A stretch of DNA of 64,000 nt from a virus. Location of the stretch: positions 26,957-90,956 of the IMG/VR virus record IMGVR_UViG_3300025168_000044; one strand, written 5' to 3'. Below, piece after piece: positions 17,098-26,911 of this stretch (positions within the stretch are counted from its first letter, which is position 1; each line of letters starts with the position of its first letter). A program made the position numbers and the translations under genes. The notes under the pieces were generated by a model. It searched no databases and was not told where the DNA came from. It saw only the letters and a list, made by a program, of their open reading frames with translations.

Positions 17098-19197
17098 TTA
17101 TTGCCCCCTATTATTTAGCGCCTGTTGAAGCATTTGTTGAAAAAGGGGGTTGCTTGAAAGTAATCCTAATGCCTTGGGGTCATTCATTACTCTATCTACA
17201 AGCCCCTCAAACGCATTATTGGTATAACCGGCTCCGCGCACATTTGCCAAATTGCCATTAGCAGAGCCTGCAGCTGGGGCTTCTTTCCCCTTTCTTGTTG
17301 CCGCCGCCTTCTTCAACTTTGCCTCATTTTTTTCGGCTGTATTTTGTTCGGTGCGATTACGTTCTAAAAGTCGTTGATTTATTGCAGAATCTTTTGTTAA
17401 ATCAGGTAAGGTTTGTTGGAGATTGTATTGGTTAACAAGAGTTCCGTTTTCTCTCAAAACTTGGTTATAGTTCATCCCTACCCCCCCTATAGGAGCAAGG
17501 GTTTCTTGGTCAAGCCTGAGAACATTCTCTAAATTAGATTGATTTTCTTGCCCACCACCTTGGGTACGTTGCCTACCCCCAATTGAGGTTCTTAGATTAG
17601 GTTCCCCTTGAGGACGGCTAACGGGAGCTTCGATTGTATTTCCTTGCCCTGCAGCTTGATCAGCGCTGGGGCTAGAAAAATCAAATTTGAGTAGATTACT
17701 GAGAAACCCATATTCTTGAGTGTCTGGTGGTGGCTCCAGCTTTTGCTTAGGGGCTGGTTCTGGGGCTGCTTGTAAACTTAAACGCTTTAGTGGGTTTTGG
17801 GGCAGCTGTTCTATTGCAGCATTTATAGAATTCCGTGCCCGTTCAACTGCTTCATTAGACGGTTCATACAATGCTATGTAGGAATCCAACAACCCTTGCA
17901 AAACTTCAGGTGATTGGGCAACTGATTGCCCTAAAATGTCTGTTTTCTCTTTGTCAATCTGAGCGACTTTTGAAATAAACAGTTTGTCATTGGTATTTTG
18001 ATTATCACTCTTAAGAACACTCAACAAATCTTGGGCTAAATCTTCGTCCATATCAGCATTTTGAGCTGCTACCAAAAATTGTTCATCAGACATTTTGTCT
18101 GTGCCAACTAAAGATTTTGCATTTTCTAACACCTTCTTTGCTTGTTCTAGCCTTGGTGCAGTTTCTAACTCAAACTTTTTTAGATTTACCTCAATGGAAA
18201 ACCGTAGTTGTGCATCTGCGCTGAGTCTCTCATAATCCTCACTTGCCACCAAAGCTGGGAAACTTTGCGCCAGCTTTTTATACTCATCTTTTGTGGTAAC
18301 CTTACCTAGCATGTCTTGAAAGGGTTTTAGATTTTCGCGGTCCCGCTTCAGTTCATTGTTTTCTGCAGTATCCACAGCAGCCTCAAATCTAAAATTGTCT
18401 CTTGTAATTGCTACTTTTGCAGCATTGGCTTCCCTTTCAATTTGCGCACGATCCTTTGCAAATTTCCTTTTGATACTAGGAGGAGCGTTGTCATACGCAG
18501 CTAATGCGCTTTCAGCATCCCCGCCATTTATGAAAGAGGTAATAGCGTTTTGCACTTTTGCAACTTGGGTTGAATAATCAAAAGGGTTGTTGCCGCCGAC
18601 TGCTTCCGTTGCTTGCTGTTCTAGCTTTTGGAAATCAAGCATGTAGCTTGGATTGTCATCGCCTAGTTCATACTTTGTCCGATGGGAAGAATTTAACTGG
18701 TCAATCATGCTGGTTGTGGCCGCTGGAGCCATGTCTCTTGCTTCAGCAACTTTCAGCAGATTATTCAGGTTGGTGGTGTAGTCATTTTGCTGCTTTGCCA
18801 GCTCTCGCTCTTGAAAAGCCCCATAGGCGCCCATCACTTGAGGGGCTACTTGGTTGATCGTTTCAAAACTGCTTGGCTGCGTGTAGGGCATCCCTGTCAA
18901 CTCTTGCTCGTTGTAAGGTTTGACCATACTGTTAGCACCACTTCCCAAGGTACTGCCAAGCTGGTAGCCCATCGCCATGGTTGCAGGGTTGTATCCCGTA
19001 GCCATTCCAGCCACAGCTGCTCCTGCCACTCCACCCAGAGTGCCAACCAACCCCCGATTGCTTCTAGCGTTTGAGGCTGCTCTCCGAGCTGCTGCAGCTT
19101 CCTCTTGTTGCCGTTTGATTTCACGGCGTTGCTTGCGATTGGCTAAAGCGTTGCCAAAATTCATTAACGATTGTCCGTAATTAGGGAAACTAGCCAT
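17098..19197 (-). CDS. Probable internal virion protein, coiled-coil
   Basis: A 699-residue protein. The basic N-terminus (KQRREIKRQQEEAAAARR, about 23-40) is followed by a small Gly/Ala-rich hydrophobic segment (LVGTLGGVAGAAVAGMATGY, about 50-69). Long charged helices run to about residue 470, then a low-complexity Pro/Gln-rich tail. It contains APKQKLEPPP, closely matching APKQNLEPPP in the giant protein, and AATRKGKEA, shared to the base with the 63-residue gene at 26-217. It sits one base from the giant gene and two from the 876-residue gene, in the slot of internal or ejection proteins in short-tailed phages. No enzyme motif is seen. Confidence 0.6.
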   Translation of the reverse strand: MASFPNYGQSLMNFGNALANRKQRREIKRQQEEAAAARRAASNARSNRGLVGTLGGVAGAAVAGMATGYNPATMAMGYQLGSTLGSGANSMVKPYNEQELTGMPYTQPSSFETINQVAPQVMGAYGAFQERELAKQQNDYTTNLNNLLKVAEARDMAPAATTSMIDQLNSSHRTKYELGDDNPSYMLDFQKLEQQATEAVGGNNPFDYSTQVAKVQNAITSFINGGDAESALAAYDNAPPSIKRKFAKDRAQIEREANAAKVAITRDNFRFEAAVDTAENNELKRDRENLKPFQDMLGKVTTKDEYKKLAQSFPALVASEDYERLSADAQLRFSIEVNLKKFELETAPRLEQAKKVLENAKSLVGTDKMSDEQFLVAAQNADMDEDLAQDLLSVLKSDNQNTNDKLFISKVAQIDKEKTDILGQSVAQSPEVLQGLLDSYIALYEPSNEAVERARNSINAAIEQLPQNPLKRLSLQAAPEPAPKQKLEPPPDTQEYGFLSNLLKFDFSSPSADQAAGQGNTIEAPVSRPQGEPNLRTSIGGRQRTQGGGQENQSNLENVLRLDQETLAPIGGVGMNYNQVLRENGTLVNQYNLQQTLPDLTKDSAINQRLLERNRTEQNTAEKNEAKLKKAAATRKGKEAPAAGSANGNLANVRGAGYTNNAFEGLVDRVMNDPKALGLLSSNPLFQQMLQQALNNRGQ

Positions 19198-19199
19198 AT

Positions 19200-21830
19200 T
19201 TAATCGTTAGCTATGATGTTGTTAGTCGCATTGGAAATATCAATGTCTCCAGAAGTTTGAGCCGAAGAGCCGGTCAATGTGTTGATATTGTTGAGAATGC
19301 TTTGCCCATAATTAGTCACCAGAGGGCTCATCGTGATGTACGGATTGGTGGCTGCCAGCTGATTCGTTAGGTAGTTCCCAACATTACCCACCCCAGCATT
19401 TGCAAAGTTGATTGCCTGCCCCCCTGCAGCCAATTGGCTATTTGCCGCATTGGCGCTGATCCCTGCTGATGTGTTGTATAATTCCGCTTGTTGAATAGCA
19501 GCTCCTGCTTGTTGTCCTAAAAGCCCAACACCTTGCATCAAAGCGTTGGCTTTGTTGCTGATTAGATTGCCTTCAGAAAGTAAAGTATTGATTCCCATGC
19601 CATAAGCTGTACCTCGACCTGCTAGGCTGCGTTCGACACCACCGAGCAAGGAGGCTGAATTGCTCATGGCCTGAGCGCCCATGTTGAAGCTGTCAATTGC
19701 AGCTTGCCGTCTGGCTTGTTGAAGCGAGTTAGTTCGGTTGTTCTCCAACTCCATTAGAGCAGAAGTATACGCTGGTGAGTTCGGGCTCATCCCGCTTTGA
19801 GCAAATTGCGTATTGAGGGTTTCTCGAACGCCTTGTGCGCTCTGCTGCACTTGATCAGCAGCATCACTGTAAAGGAGATCCAGATAATTACGATACGGCG
19901 TAGGGCTACGAGATTCATTAAACATTTCACGATATTGAGCGCCTACTTCATCATAGTCACTAGCCAGATCCTGAGTCAGAGATTCGTAAGGCCGCAGACG
20001 GTTGATTACTTCTTGATAATCCTGAGCAATCCCCCCTTCGCCTGGAGTAGAGCCGACCAGCTGCGTTTCATATTCGGCAAATCTGGCTTCAAAGGATTGG
20101 GGATTATAGACGGGGTTGCCATCTGAATCCGTGGTGTAGGCGCCAAAGCGATCACCAATGTCCGCAATCGCTTGCCCCATGTCGCGCATGTTATCAATGT
20201 CCTGCTCTGCTAGATCAATTGCGCCGCCTTCATCCAGCAGTTCACTGACCACATTTTCTACACGATCATAAACTGTGGATTCCTCAATGACATTGCCCTC
20301 AGAATCCACTTCAATAGGTTGGCCGTTAAAGGTGTAGCTCTCTGCCGTTGCTGTGGATCCATCCGTTTGCAGGGTATTTCCTGTTGAATCCTGAAAGGTC
20401 CCATCGCCTTGCTGGGTATAGGTTGTTTGATCAATGACAACGCTGGCCCCCTGAGAAAACTGAGCAAATTCGGTATACCCAGATTCTGGTGTAATAATAC
20501 CTACCTCATCTTCACCAACAGCTTTTCCTTTGGATGTAATGCCAACAAAATTTCCATCGGCATCATAGACAAATTGCCCATATCCATCCCCACCCATTTC
20601 TTTAACAAATGAACTGGGGTCACGGTTATAGCTTGTTCTAAGAGAAGGGATTTCTACACCTAAATCTGTCGTTTTAGCAGGGGATTGTTCTTCCGTAGGG
20701 GGTGTGTCACTAACAGTAAACCCTGCTGGCAGGTTGTTCATATCTAACTGCCCAGCAATCGGATTGTTAATCTGAGCGTCAGGAAACAACTCTTGAAGTT
20801 GAGGCAACCCCTCTGGAGTCACAGGGTCAATTGGTTTTTGCCCAGGCACCAGCTCATAACCTTCTGCTAGGGTTTCCCCATCTGCCCCATAAATGCTTTC
20901 GCCTGTTTTAACCTTGATGCTGCCATCAGCTGCACTAGAGAGCTTGCTAAACACGCCGCCCTCTCTTGCCCCATTATCACCTGTTGGGGTACCAAAAAGA
21001 TGATTCATTATGCCATCACGGATCCCAGCATTCTTTGCGTATTCCTTGCTGAGTATGCCAGTGCCATCATAGCCAGACAGCACGTTGTACGGCGTTTCCG
21101 TTGGCTCAAAAGATCCTGTTGTCTCATTGAAGTTGGCATAAACCATTTGTCCTTGGCCGTTGTCCATTAAAATGGTTTCTTCCCCACCACCACTTGGCTG
21201 ATAAACGTATACGCCTCGGTCTTCATCAAAAACAAAGGTGTCGCTATACGCTTGGTCAATTTCTTCTTTTGAAAGCTGGCTGTATTCAGCCTTGCCCAGC
21301 AGCATCTGCGACATATACTGAATCTGGGCTATCGTTTTTGGCGAAAGCCGAATCTGGCTATCCTCAAAGGTTGAGTTCATCCATTCGTTAAAAGCCTCTA
21401 GCGGGTCTTCAGCTTCCACGACCTGAGTGACAAACTCTTCCGCTTCCGCTTCTGTTACCCCACCACTATCACTGGTGGTGGTTGTGGAATTATTAAGGGT
21501 TTCGCCTGTTTTTGGATCTACCCCACCACCACCAAGGTTAATTGGCGTCCCTTGAGTAATGAACTCTGAAATTTGTTGAAGAACTCCTTTTTCTTCCTCT
21601 TCATCCTCCTCTGTGGTCTGACTGTTTACAATGATGTCCCCAAGGCTTTTCTCTGGGTCATCATTGTACTCCCGTAGCCCTGTCATTGGGTTCCGACCAC
21701 CAGAGCCGCCTAGGCGTTTGAGCATTTGGGCTTCTTCAGGATTGATGTGCGCAAGGATGGTGTCTCCCCCTCGCCCCATTTGTTCAGCTTGCTTAAGCAC
21801 GCTTTTCATCCCTGAGCTGTAAGCATTCAT
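19200..21830 (-). CDS. Probable internal/ejection virion protein
   Basis: An 876-residue acidic protein. Near the N-terminus is GDTILAHINPEEAQMLKRLG (about 22-41), followed by GGSGGRNPMTGL, a motif I know from late structural or internal proteins of marine podoviruses. The middle (about 180-560) is Gly/Asp/Ser-rich and probably beta-structured. The C-terminal third is helical and Asn/Ala/Gln-rich (FAQSGMSPNSPAYTSALMEL, SLLGGVERSLAG). It carries FAEYETQL, encoded by 25 bases identical to a segment of the giant gene. The ATG overlaps the stop of the preceding gene as ATGA. Role inferred from position and motif only. Confidence 0.6.
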   Translation of the reverse strand: MNAYSSGMKSVLKQAEQMGRGGDTILAHINPEEAQMLKRLGGSGGRNPMTGLREYNDDPEKSLGDIIVNSQTTEEDEEEEKGVLQQISEFITQGTPINLGGGGVDPKTGETLNNSTTTTSDSGGVTEAEAEEFVTQVVEAEDPLEAFNEWMNSTFEDSQIRLSPKTIAQIQYMSQMLLGKAEYSQLSKEEIDQAYSDTFVFDEDRGVYVYQPSGGGEETILMDNGQGQMVYANFNETTGSFEPTETPYNVLSGYDGTGILSKEYAKNAGIRDGIMNHLFGTPTGDNGAREGGVFSKLSSAADGSIKVKTGESIYGADGETLAEGYELVPGQKPIDPVTPEGLPQLQELFPDAQINNPIAGQLDMNNLPAGFTVSDTPPTEEQSPAKTTDLGVEIPSLRTSYNRDPSSFVKEMGGDGYGQFVYDADGNFVGITSKGKAVGEDEVGIITPESGYTEFAQFSQGASVVIDQTTYTQQGDGTFQDSTGNTLQTDGSTATAESYTFNGQPIEVDSEGNVIEESTVYDRVENVVSELLDEGGAIDLAEQDIDNMRDMGQAIADIGDRFGAYTTDSDGNPVYNPQSFEARFAEYETQLVGSTPGEGGIAQDYQEVINRLRPYESLTQDLASDYDEVGAQYREMFNESRSPTPYRNYLDLLYSDAADQVQQSAQGVRETLNTQFAQSGMSPNSPAYTSALMELENNRTNSLQQARRQAAIDSFNMGAQAMSNSASLLGGVERSLAGRGTAYGMGINTLLSEGNLISNKANALMQGVGLLGQQAGAAIQQAELYNTSAGISANAANSQLAAGGQAINFANAGVGNVGNYLTNQLAATNPYITMSPLVTNYGQSILNNINTLTGSSAQTSGDIDISNATNNIIAND

Positions 21831-22612
21831 CTCGTTTCCTCGGTTTGTTGTGACATGGTTCGTTGTTCCAAATCGCTTAGGGTCCTATCCGTTTCAACAA
21901 CAAAAACTTTACCTGCTGTTGGATTGAGTACCCGATATTGCAGGACAAAGCCTACGGTCCCGCTCGGGAAGTATAGTTTCTCTGTCTTGGTTGCTGTTGA
22001 GGTCAGATTGTAGACTTTGTCGATGGCAACCCCGTCCAGATACCATTGGAGCTCGACAGAGCCCCGATAGGTGATCTGAAACTCAGCATGAGTCCTGATC
22101 CCTCTATAAAATCTGGGAGGCAAGGCTCTTGGAATAGCCCAAAGGATTTCCGCATCCGCAGCAGAATCGGCTGTATTGTGAATGTGGGGTACAAACCCAT
22201 AGCTAATTGGGTCAAAATAAAGCCGAAGGGTTTCCGTCACTTCAGTGGTGGAAGCCTCTTTTTTTGTTGCGACGGTATACAGTGTATCTTTAGCGTTTCC
22301 ATCTACATAAACTTGAGGGCGTAAAGTACCAGCTCCTCGGAAACCAATCTCGTAGTAGTGGAAAAGCTGCTGCTCTAGGAAGCTCTCCACCGGCACGGTT
22401 TCAAATACATAATTAAGCAGTGAAGTAGATGAGCTTGAGAGATGGCCGATATAGCCAGAGGTAGCCACTGGCAGAGTCAGGCGCCGCCCCCGAAAACTAT
22501 TATGGTTTGGAAGGTTCACCGCTGTCATGATATTTAAGCCATCAACACTCACAGTGATTGTCGGTGCCCCCACATACTCAACTCTCAAAGCGGTGAATAA
22601 AACCCGATTCAT
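21827..22612 (-). CDS. Beta-rich structural protein, unknown
   Basis: A 261-residue protein. It alternates hydrophobic and polar residues throughout and contains repeated jelly-roll-like strands (IRTHAEFQITYRGSVELQWY). It overlaps genes on both sides by four bases (ATGA), so it belongs to the late structural operon. I recognise no family. A tail or virion-decoration protein is plausible. Confidence 0.6.
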   Translation of the reverse strand: MNRVLFTALRVEYVGAPTITVSVDGLNIMTAVNLPNHNSFRGRRLTLPVATSGYIGHLSSSSTSLLNYVFETVPVESFLEQQLFHYYEIGFRGAGTLRPQVYVDGNAKDTLYTVATKKEASTTEVTETLRLYFDPISYGFVPHIHNTADSAADAEILWAIPRALPPRFYRGIRTHAEFQITYRGSVELQWYLDGVAIDKVYNLTSTATKTEKLYFPSGTVGFVLQYRVLNPTAGKVFVVETDRTLSDLEQRTMSQQTEETR

Positions 22613-22806
22613 GAGAATTCGTTTGTCAACGCAGTCTTAATCGCTGCAAGATCGGCGTTACTGCTACTTGTGATGATCTCCACAATCTTGTCAACCTGTG
22701 CTTGTAGATTCGCTGTGTTGTCATAAGTCTGCCGAAATGACTCACGGATTTTTGGATCTTCTACCAAAAAATATTGTTCGTAATTGCTGTTTTTTTGTTG
22801 TGCCAT
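22609..22806 (-). CDS. Small helical late protein
   Basis: A 65-residue protein (MAQQKNSNYEQYFLVEDPKI...). It is helical and heptad-like in the middle (LQAQVDKIVEIITSS), which suggests oligomerisation. It is coupled by ATGA overlap to the downstream gene and starts one base after the 1275-residue gene. No known family. Confidence 0.6.
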   Translation of the reverse strand: MAQQKNSNYEQYFLVEDPKIRESFRQTYDNTANLQAQVDKIVEIITSSSNADLAAIKTALTNEFS

Positions 22807-22807
22807 A

Positions 22808-25800
22808 TTAGCTCGTTATCACTTCATATTCGGTATCAATCCAATCAACCTTGCCTGTTGACCAGTTGATTTCCACACTCCAAGTGTCTGCCACAGGCAG
22901 CCCGTAAAGCGTATTGGCCGTGTTCGTTGTGGGGAGATGCACTCTCGCTGGCTCAGAGCGCGTACCGCTCTCAATCGTGACTGTAACCGGAGTTGCTACT
23001 GCGGGATCGGCTGTATCAAAGAAAACAGCCTTCCCATCTAGAAAGACTTGTACCGTCCCACTACCCGTACCATTGATGGTCACATTGCGCACTAGCTTCA
23101 GACTGCCAAATGCCCCGCCGTCAAACTCTCTGGATTTATAATTAAACCCAAGACGGCTACTCCCACCTCGAATCACACCTCTGCGGGAAAAAAGCTGATT
23201 TACAGATGAGCGGTAATACAAAACAGGAGGGAGCGTTTGGCCTGAATTATTTGCAGGAGTTGTGCTGCTGCCCTCTTTTAAATCTATGCGGCTGATTGGG
23301 AACCCTTGTAGCGAAAAATCGACGGCAAAGCCTGTTTCTGTCCCATCCACGACATAGTAAACATCTTCAAATTGCGCAGCATGGAGCTGTGACCCAGTAG
23401 CCAGACCTAGTGTAGCTAACCGGCCTCGCGTGATATTGACTACAGATTCTCCGTTATAGGCACAAATCCCTGTTTGTGAAACCCAGACTAAATACTGCCC
23501 GACCTGAGCGATGGTCCGTTCTTGGTTTTTGGGTAATCCCTCTGTTGAAGCCAATTTTGATTTGCGCATTTGATCGTGGCGGCTACCTGTGACTCTAAAA
23601 ACCCCTGAGCCTGTCCAGACAATTAACTCACCTGGGTAGCTGTGCAAACCAGTAATACTGCTTTCAAACTCAACGTATCCAGCCAGCGGCCAGTTACGAG
23701 GGTTGTTGTACTCGCTGACAAAAAGGAAAGAGTCAGACTTGTTTACATTTAAACCCCCATATCTAGCGGCTGGCGTGGATTCGGTCCCGACTGCAAAAAA
23801 GAAGTTGTTGCTCTCTTTTAAAAACCGCAAATACGTTGGAGCTGCTGTCTGAGTTGCCCCGCTAGTTAACCCCCCAGTGGTTAATCCTGTTGCAAAAATG
23901 TCTAGAAAGTCGCTGGTCCCTGTGATCGCACCTGAATTTACTCCATTGCCGTTGCGATCAAACACATCAAAACACCGCACAACAGCATAAGTATCATCCA
24001 CTTCAGAGCTAGTGTTTGTGCCAGTAATTACTTTTTTCTCCAACCAAAAGTCTGCAGCTAAAAATCGCTTATTTGCCCCAGGATTAGGCGTTGATCCGGT
24101 TTGTGCAACCAGCGTAATAGTTGGGGCAGCATTGCCAGCAAACGTGATCCCGACGGTGTTGGCCTTGGCGGGCGAATTGCTACCAACAGTCACAAAAGTG
24201 TCTTGGTAAGCGTAGAATTTGAGCCGATACGCTTCACCTGTTTCCAAGTTAGAAAAGCTGACTTGTTTGCTGGTAGCGCCAGTATTGCTCGCATCATAGG
24301 CAAAAGTTACTGCCGGTCTATTTTGATAAGTTGAACCGGCAAAGACACTTTCTGGAGCAATGTAGCCAAGATCAACTGTAGCCGTGTTGTCACGCCTCTC
24401 CAGTTTGTAAGCTACCAAGGGCGTTGTCGAATTTATGGAGGTGTGAAGATCCGGCAGAGCAATCGTGAAGTTTAAGCGTTGGGGGCTGTTGAGCAAATTC
24501 AGCGAATTGCTTAGAACAAGGGGTTCTTGAGTGGTTACTTGCGTATAATCTGCACTGAGTTGAGGGAGGTAGTTGCTTTGGCGCACACTGCGCAAAAAAT
24601 AACCATGCCCCGTCAGGGTAAATGCACGGTTTGCTGCCAGCCAGTTGTAGCCTCTTGCCGTGTCCTCATCTTCTGAACCGACATCGCTGTCAGACGCATA
24701 GACTTTGTAGAGCTTGCGACGGGCGTCATCGTAGGTAAAAGCCGGTGTGGTGGGGATAGAAGCTACTGCTGGGATTAAATCTGTACGGTCACTATATGTG
24801 TAATTTGTGATCGTATCTGTGAGATTACTATATGTGTAAGTGGCATTGGTTGTGAAACTGTCCGTATGAAGGCTATAGGTGTAGTTTGTATTTGTGCTGG
24901 CTGTAGTTCTGTTAGTTAAATTATAATAATGAACTGTTGCTACGTCTCCAGTAGCAAAATTGCTTTGATCGTATGTCGTAAGACCAAAGCTACCAATATT
25001 GTAACTGTACGTTCCGTCAGAAACCTGCGTAGGGCGGCTACTTGAATTATTGTAGAAATAATTTGCTACCGCAGGGTTTGTGACATCTGCGGCGAAAACA
25101 ACCACACTATTCCACCAAACACGAACCCACCAAAGGTCTGATGTATCATAATAGTAATATCCGTAGATTTTTGTAGTCACCCCAGCGCTTGTTGATTGTG
25201 AAATAAGACCGGCTCTTACAAAAAAGTAACCTGCATAGGCTGAGTTATTATATCCAGTTGTACTACTGTTCATATAACAGGACGTAGAATTTTTGGCTTG
25301 GGTTCCGGCTGCGACAGACGCACCAAGTTCAGACGAGGAAGTCGTGAGCCCCGTGAACGACCGAAGAAGCGTAGAGTTAAAATAAAGTGTGAGGCTGCCG
25401 TAGGCGCCCGTGCCACTACTTGTCTCTTCTGTTTTCCAGTAAAATCCGCTGGATATCCCACCAGTTTGCATAACTAATTTTTTCAGGAATATCCATTTGT
25501 AATCGTATCCTATGCCTGTTGTCGCACTTGAAGGGGGTGTTTCTGTTGTACCCCCACTTGTCCCTGTCCCGAGCCGTGTGTAGAAATTATTGTAAGCAAT
25601 TGAATTTCCAGCACCATCTTGGAGAGCTGACCCAGTATATGTGGTTGGAGCATAATAATAAGTGGCCCCATTGCGCGTATAGGTATTAAAAGTGTAGTTA
25701 TCCATCCCAGAGCGGGAGTCTGAGAAATTTGTCCCTGGGGCATACACAGGGGTAAATTGGCTGACCGATGAAGAGCTTAATGTGACCGTGGAGCCAGCAG

Positions 25801-26635
25801 ACCCGCCCGTTGGTTCTTGAATAGCCACCTGCCCTGCCTCTTGATAAAAAGTGTCCCCATCATGGTACCACTCAATCTTATTTCTAGCGGTATCTACTTG
25901 GCCTGTAGTAGTATACGGGGGAGTGAATTGAAAAGCGGTAGTAGACAATACCGAAAAAGTCTGCGTTGTACTGCCAGTTGCATTTTGAATTTTACCGTTG
26001 TCTGGGTGCTGAAAGTAGGTAATATTATTTTTAGTCCAAGCGACTCTTCCTCTAGCTGTGTCTGTAGAGCCTTGTTGATAAACTGGATCAAATTCACTAG
26101 CGTTGCTAGTCGTTACCGTAACGGTCTGTGCTGAAGTCCCTGTCGAGCCGGTGACTTGGCTGACAAGAATTTCTGAAGTGGCAAGGTTTTCAGAAGTTGC
26201 AGTTGCATTAGTGGCACTAAAAGTTGAAGTTCCTGGCGAGTTGAAATTAATTGTCTCCGCTTGCTGGGCACCATCTCGAAAAACCCTGAGTTGCCCATCG
26301 CTATGCCCAACTCCAAACGTCACATATAAGTCTTTGTTCCATAAGGAAAAATCCGTTGAGTTTGCATAGTAAGGCGTGGTTGAAGGGACACCCGTGTCAT
26401 CTTGAGAATAGATACTTACCCAACGCCCAGCAAAGAGAATATCGCTTAAGTTCCCGGGCTCATAAAAATAACTACCGCCAGCTTTTTCAGCAGTATTGAG
26501 CTGTTCACGGCCTTCCAGCCTCACTAATGCCAAATCAACATTGCTCATATCTTGGCCTTGCGTTTCGCCAATCGTATGGCCGCTAATCTTGTTGTTCAGG
26601 CCCCCGCGAAAATCGACAATGATGCTTTTAGCCAT
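22808..26635 (-). CDS. Large nozzle/propeller-like tail protein
   Basis: A 1275-residue protein. The N-terminus (IIVDFRGGLNNKI, then QGQDMSNVDLALVRLEGREQ) is of the kind that opens podoviral nozzle (gp10/gp12-like) proteins: a gene-list-like strand, then R.EG. The central 120-650 is Ser/Thr/Gly/Tyr-rich with many short repeats (YTYS, TNYTYS), typical of beta appendages. The C-terminal part has blade-like segments: SFLFVSEYNNPRNWP (about 966) and GICAYNGESVVNITRG (about 1055-1070). A second, shorter protein of this style is at 33146-34882, so this one may be a distal tail or receptor-facing paralogue. Function is inferred from fold-like pattern only. Confidence 0.55.
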   Translation of the reverse strand: MAKSIIVDFRGGLNNKISGHTIGETQGQDMSNVDLALVRLEGREQLNTAEKAGGSYFYEPGNLSDILFAGRWVSIYSQDDTGVPSTTPYYANSTDFSLWNKDLYVTFGVGHSDGQLRVFRDGAQQAETINFNSPGTSTFSATNATATSENLATSEILVSQVTGSTGTSAQTVTVTTSNASEFDPVYQQGSTDTARGRVAWTKNNITYFQHPDNGKIQNATGSTTQTFSVLSTTAFQFTPPYTTTGQVDTARNKIEWYHDGDTFYQEAGQVAIQEPTGGSAGSTVTLSSSSVSQFTPVYAPGTNFSDSRSGMDNYTFNTYTRNGATYYYAPTTYTGSALQDGAGNSIAYNNFYTRLGTGTSGGTTETPPSSATTGIGYDYKWIFLKKLVMQTGGISSGFYWKTEETSSGTGAYGSLTLYFNSTLLRSFTGLTTSSSELGASVAAGTQAKNSTSCYMNSSTTGYNNSAYAGYFFVRAGLISQSTSAGVTTKIYGYYYYDTSDLWWVRVWWNSVVVFAADVTNPAVANYFYNNSSSRPTQVSDGTYSYNIGSFGLTTYDQSNFATGDVATVHYYNLTNRTTASTNTNYTYSLHTDSFTTNATYTYSNLTDTITNYTYSDRTDLIPAVASIPTTPAFTYDDARRKLYKVYASDSDVGSEDEDTARGYNWLAANRAFTLTGHGYFLRSVRQSNYLPQLSADYTQVTTQEPLVLSNSLNLLNSPQRLNFTIALPDLHTSINSTTPLVAYKLERRDNTATVDLGYIAPESVFAGSTYQNRPAVTFAYDASNTGATSKQVSFSNLETGEAYRLKFYAYQDTFVTVGSNSPAKANTVGITFAGNAAPTITLVAQTGSTPNPGANKRFLAADFWLEKKVITGTNTSSEVDDTYAVVRCFDVFDRNGNGVNSGAITGTSDFLDIFATGLTTGGLTSGATQTAAPTYLRFLKESNNFFFAVGTESTPAARYGGLNVNKSDSFLFVSEYNNPRNWPLAGYVEFESSITGLHSYPGELIVWTGSGVFRVTGSRHDQMRKSKLASTEGLPKNQERTIAQVGQYLVWVSQTGICAYNGESVVNITRGRLATLGLATGSQLHAAQFEDVYYVVDGTETGFAVDFSLQGFPISRIDLKEGSSTTPANNSGQTLPPVLYYRSSVNQLFSRRGVIRGGSSRLGFNYKSREFDGGAFGSLKLVRNVTINGTGSGTVQVFLDGKAVFFDTADPAVATPVTVTIESGTRSEPARVHLPTTNTANTLYGLPVADTWSVEINWSTGKVDWIDTEYEVITS

Positions 26636-26911
26636 TTAGCACTCCCACCGCTTCCGGCTCCAGAAATTTGCACTTAACTTATTATTTCCCAAGGGTTTGC
26701 TCCTAGCACAATAGCTCTTCTTAGCCTTTGCATTGTTTTTGCGCACTGGTAAATTTGGGTCTCCAAATCGTACTAAACGCACTTGATCGCCTGACTTAGC
26801 AAGAACGGCATATTCCTTTTTGCCTCCTGAAGTCCGAACCGGCGAATTGTATTTCTTGAAAGTAATTCCGCCCCGAGTCATCTTGCTGGATTTACTTTTT
26901 TCTTTTGGCAT
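26636..26911 (-). CDS. Small basic FGDPN-family protein (copy 1)
   Basis: A 91-residue protein, strongly Lys/Arg-rich. PVRTSGGKKEYAVL, VRFGDPNLPVRK and an aromatic/basic end (FWSRKRWEC) align with the 80-residue protein at 45671-45913 (NFGDPNMKIRK, YWSCKNW). The family is common in marine phages and has no function I can name. AAAGGGG precedes the ATG, and the gene overlaps its upstream neighbour by 20 bases. DNA or nucleoid binding in the virion is a guess based on charge. Confidence 0.75.
   Translation of the reverse strand: MPKEKSKSSKMTRGGITFKKYNSPVRTSGGKKEYAVLAKSGDQVRLVRFGDPNLPVRKNNAKAKKSYCARSKPLGNNKLSANFWSRKRWEC

Noticed and set aside
17278-17304. The 27-bp repeat as an attachment site pair with 68-94
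   Set aside because: Both copies are coding in the same frame and a tRNA-Asn fragment by the integrase is a far better attachment site.
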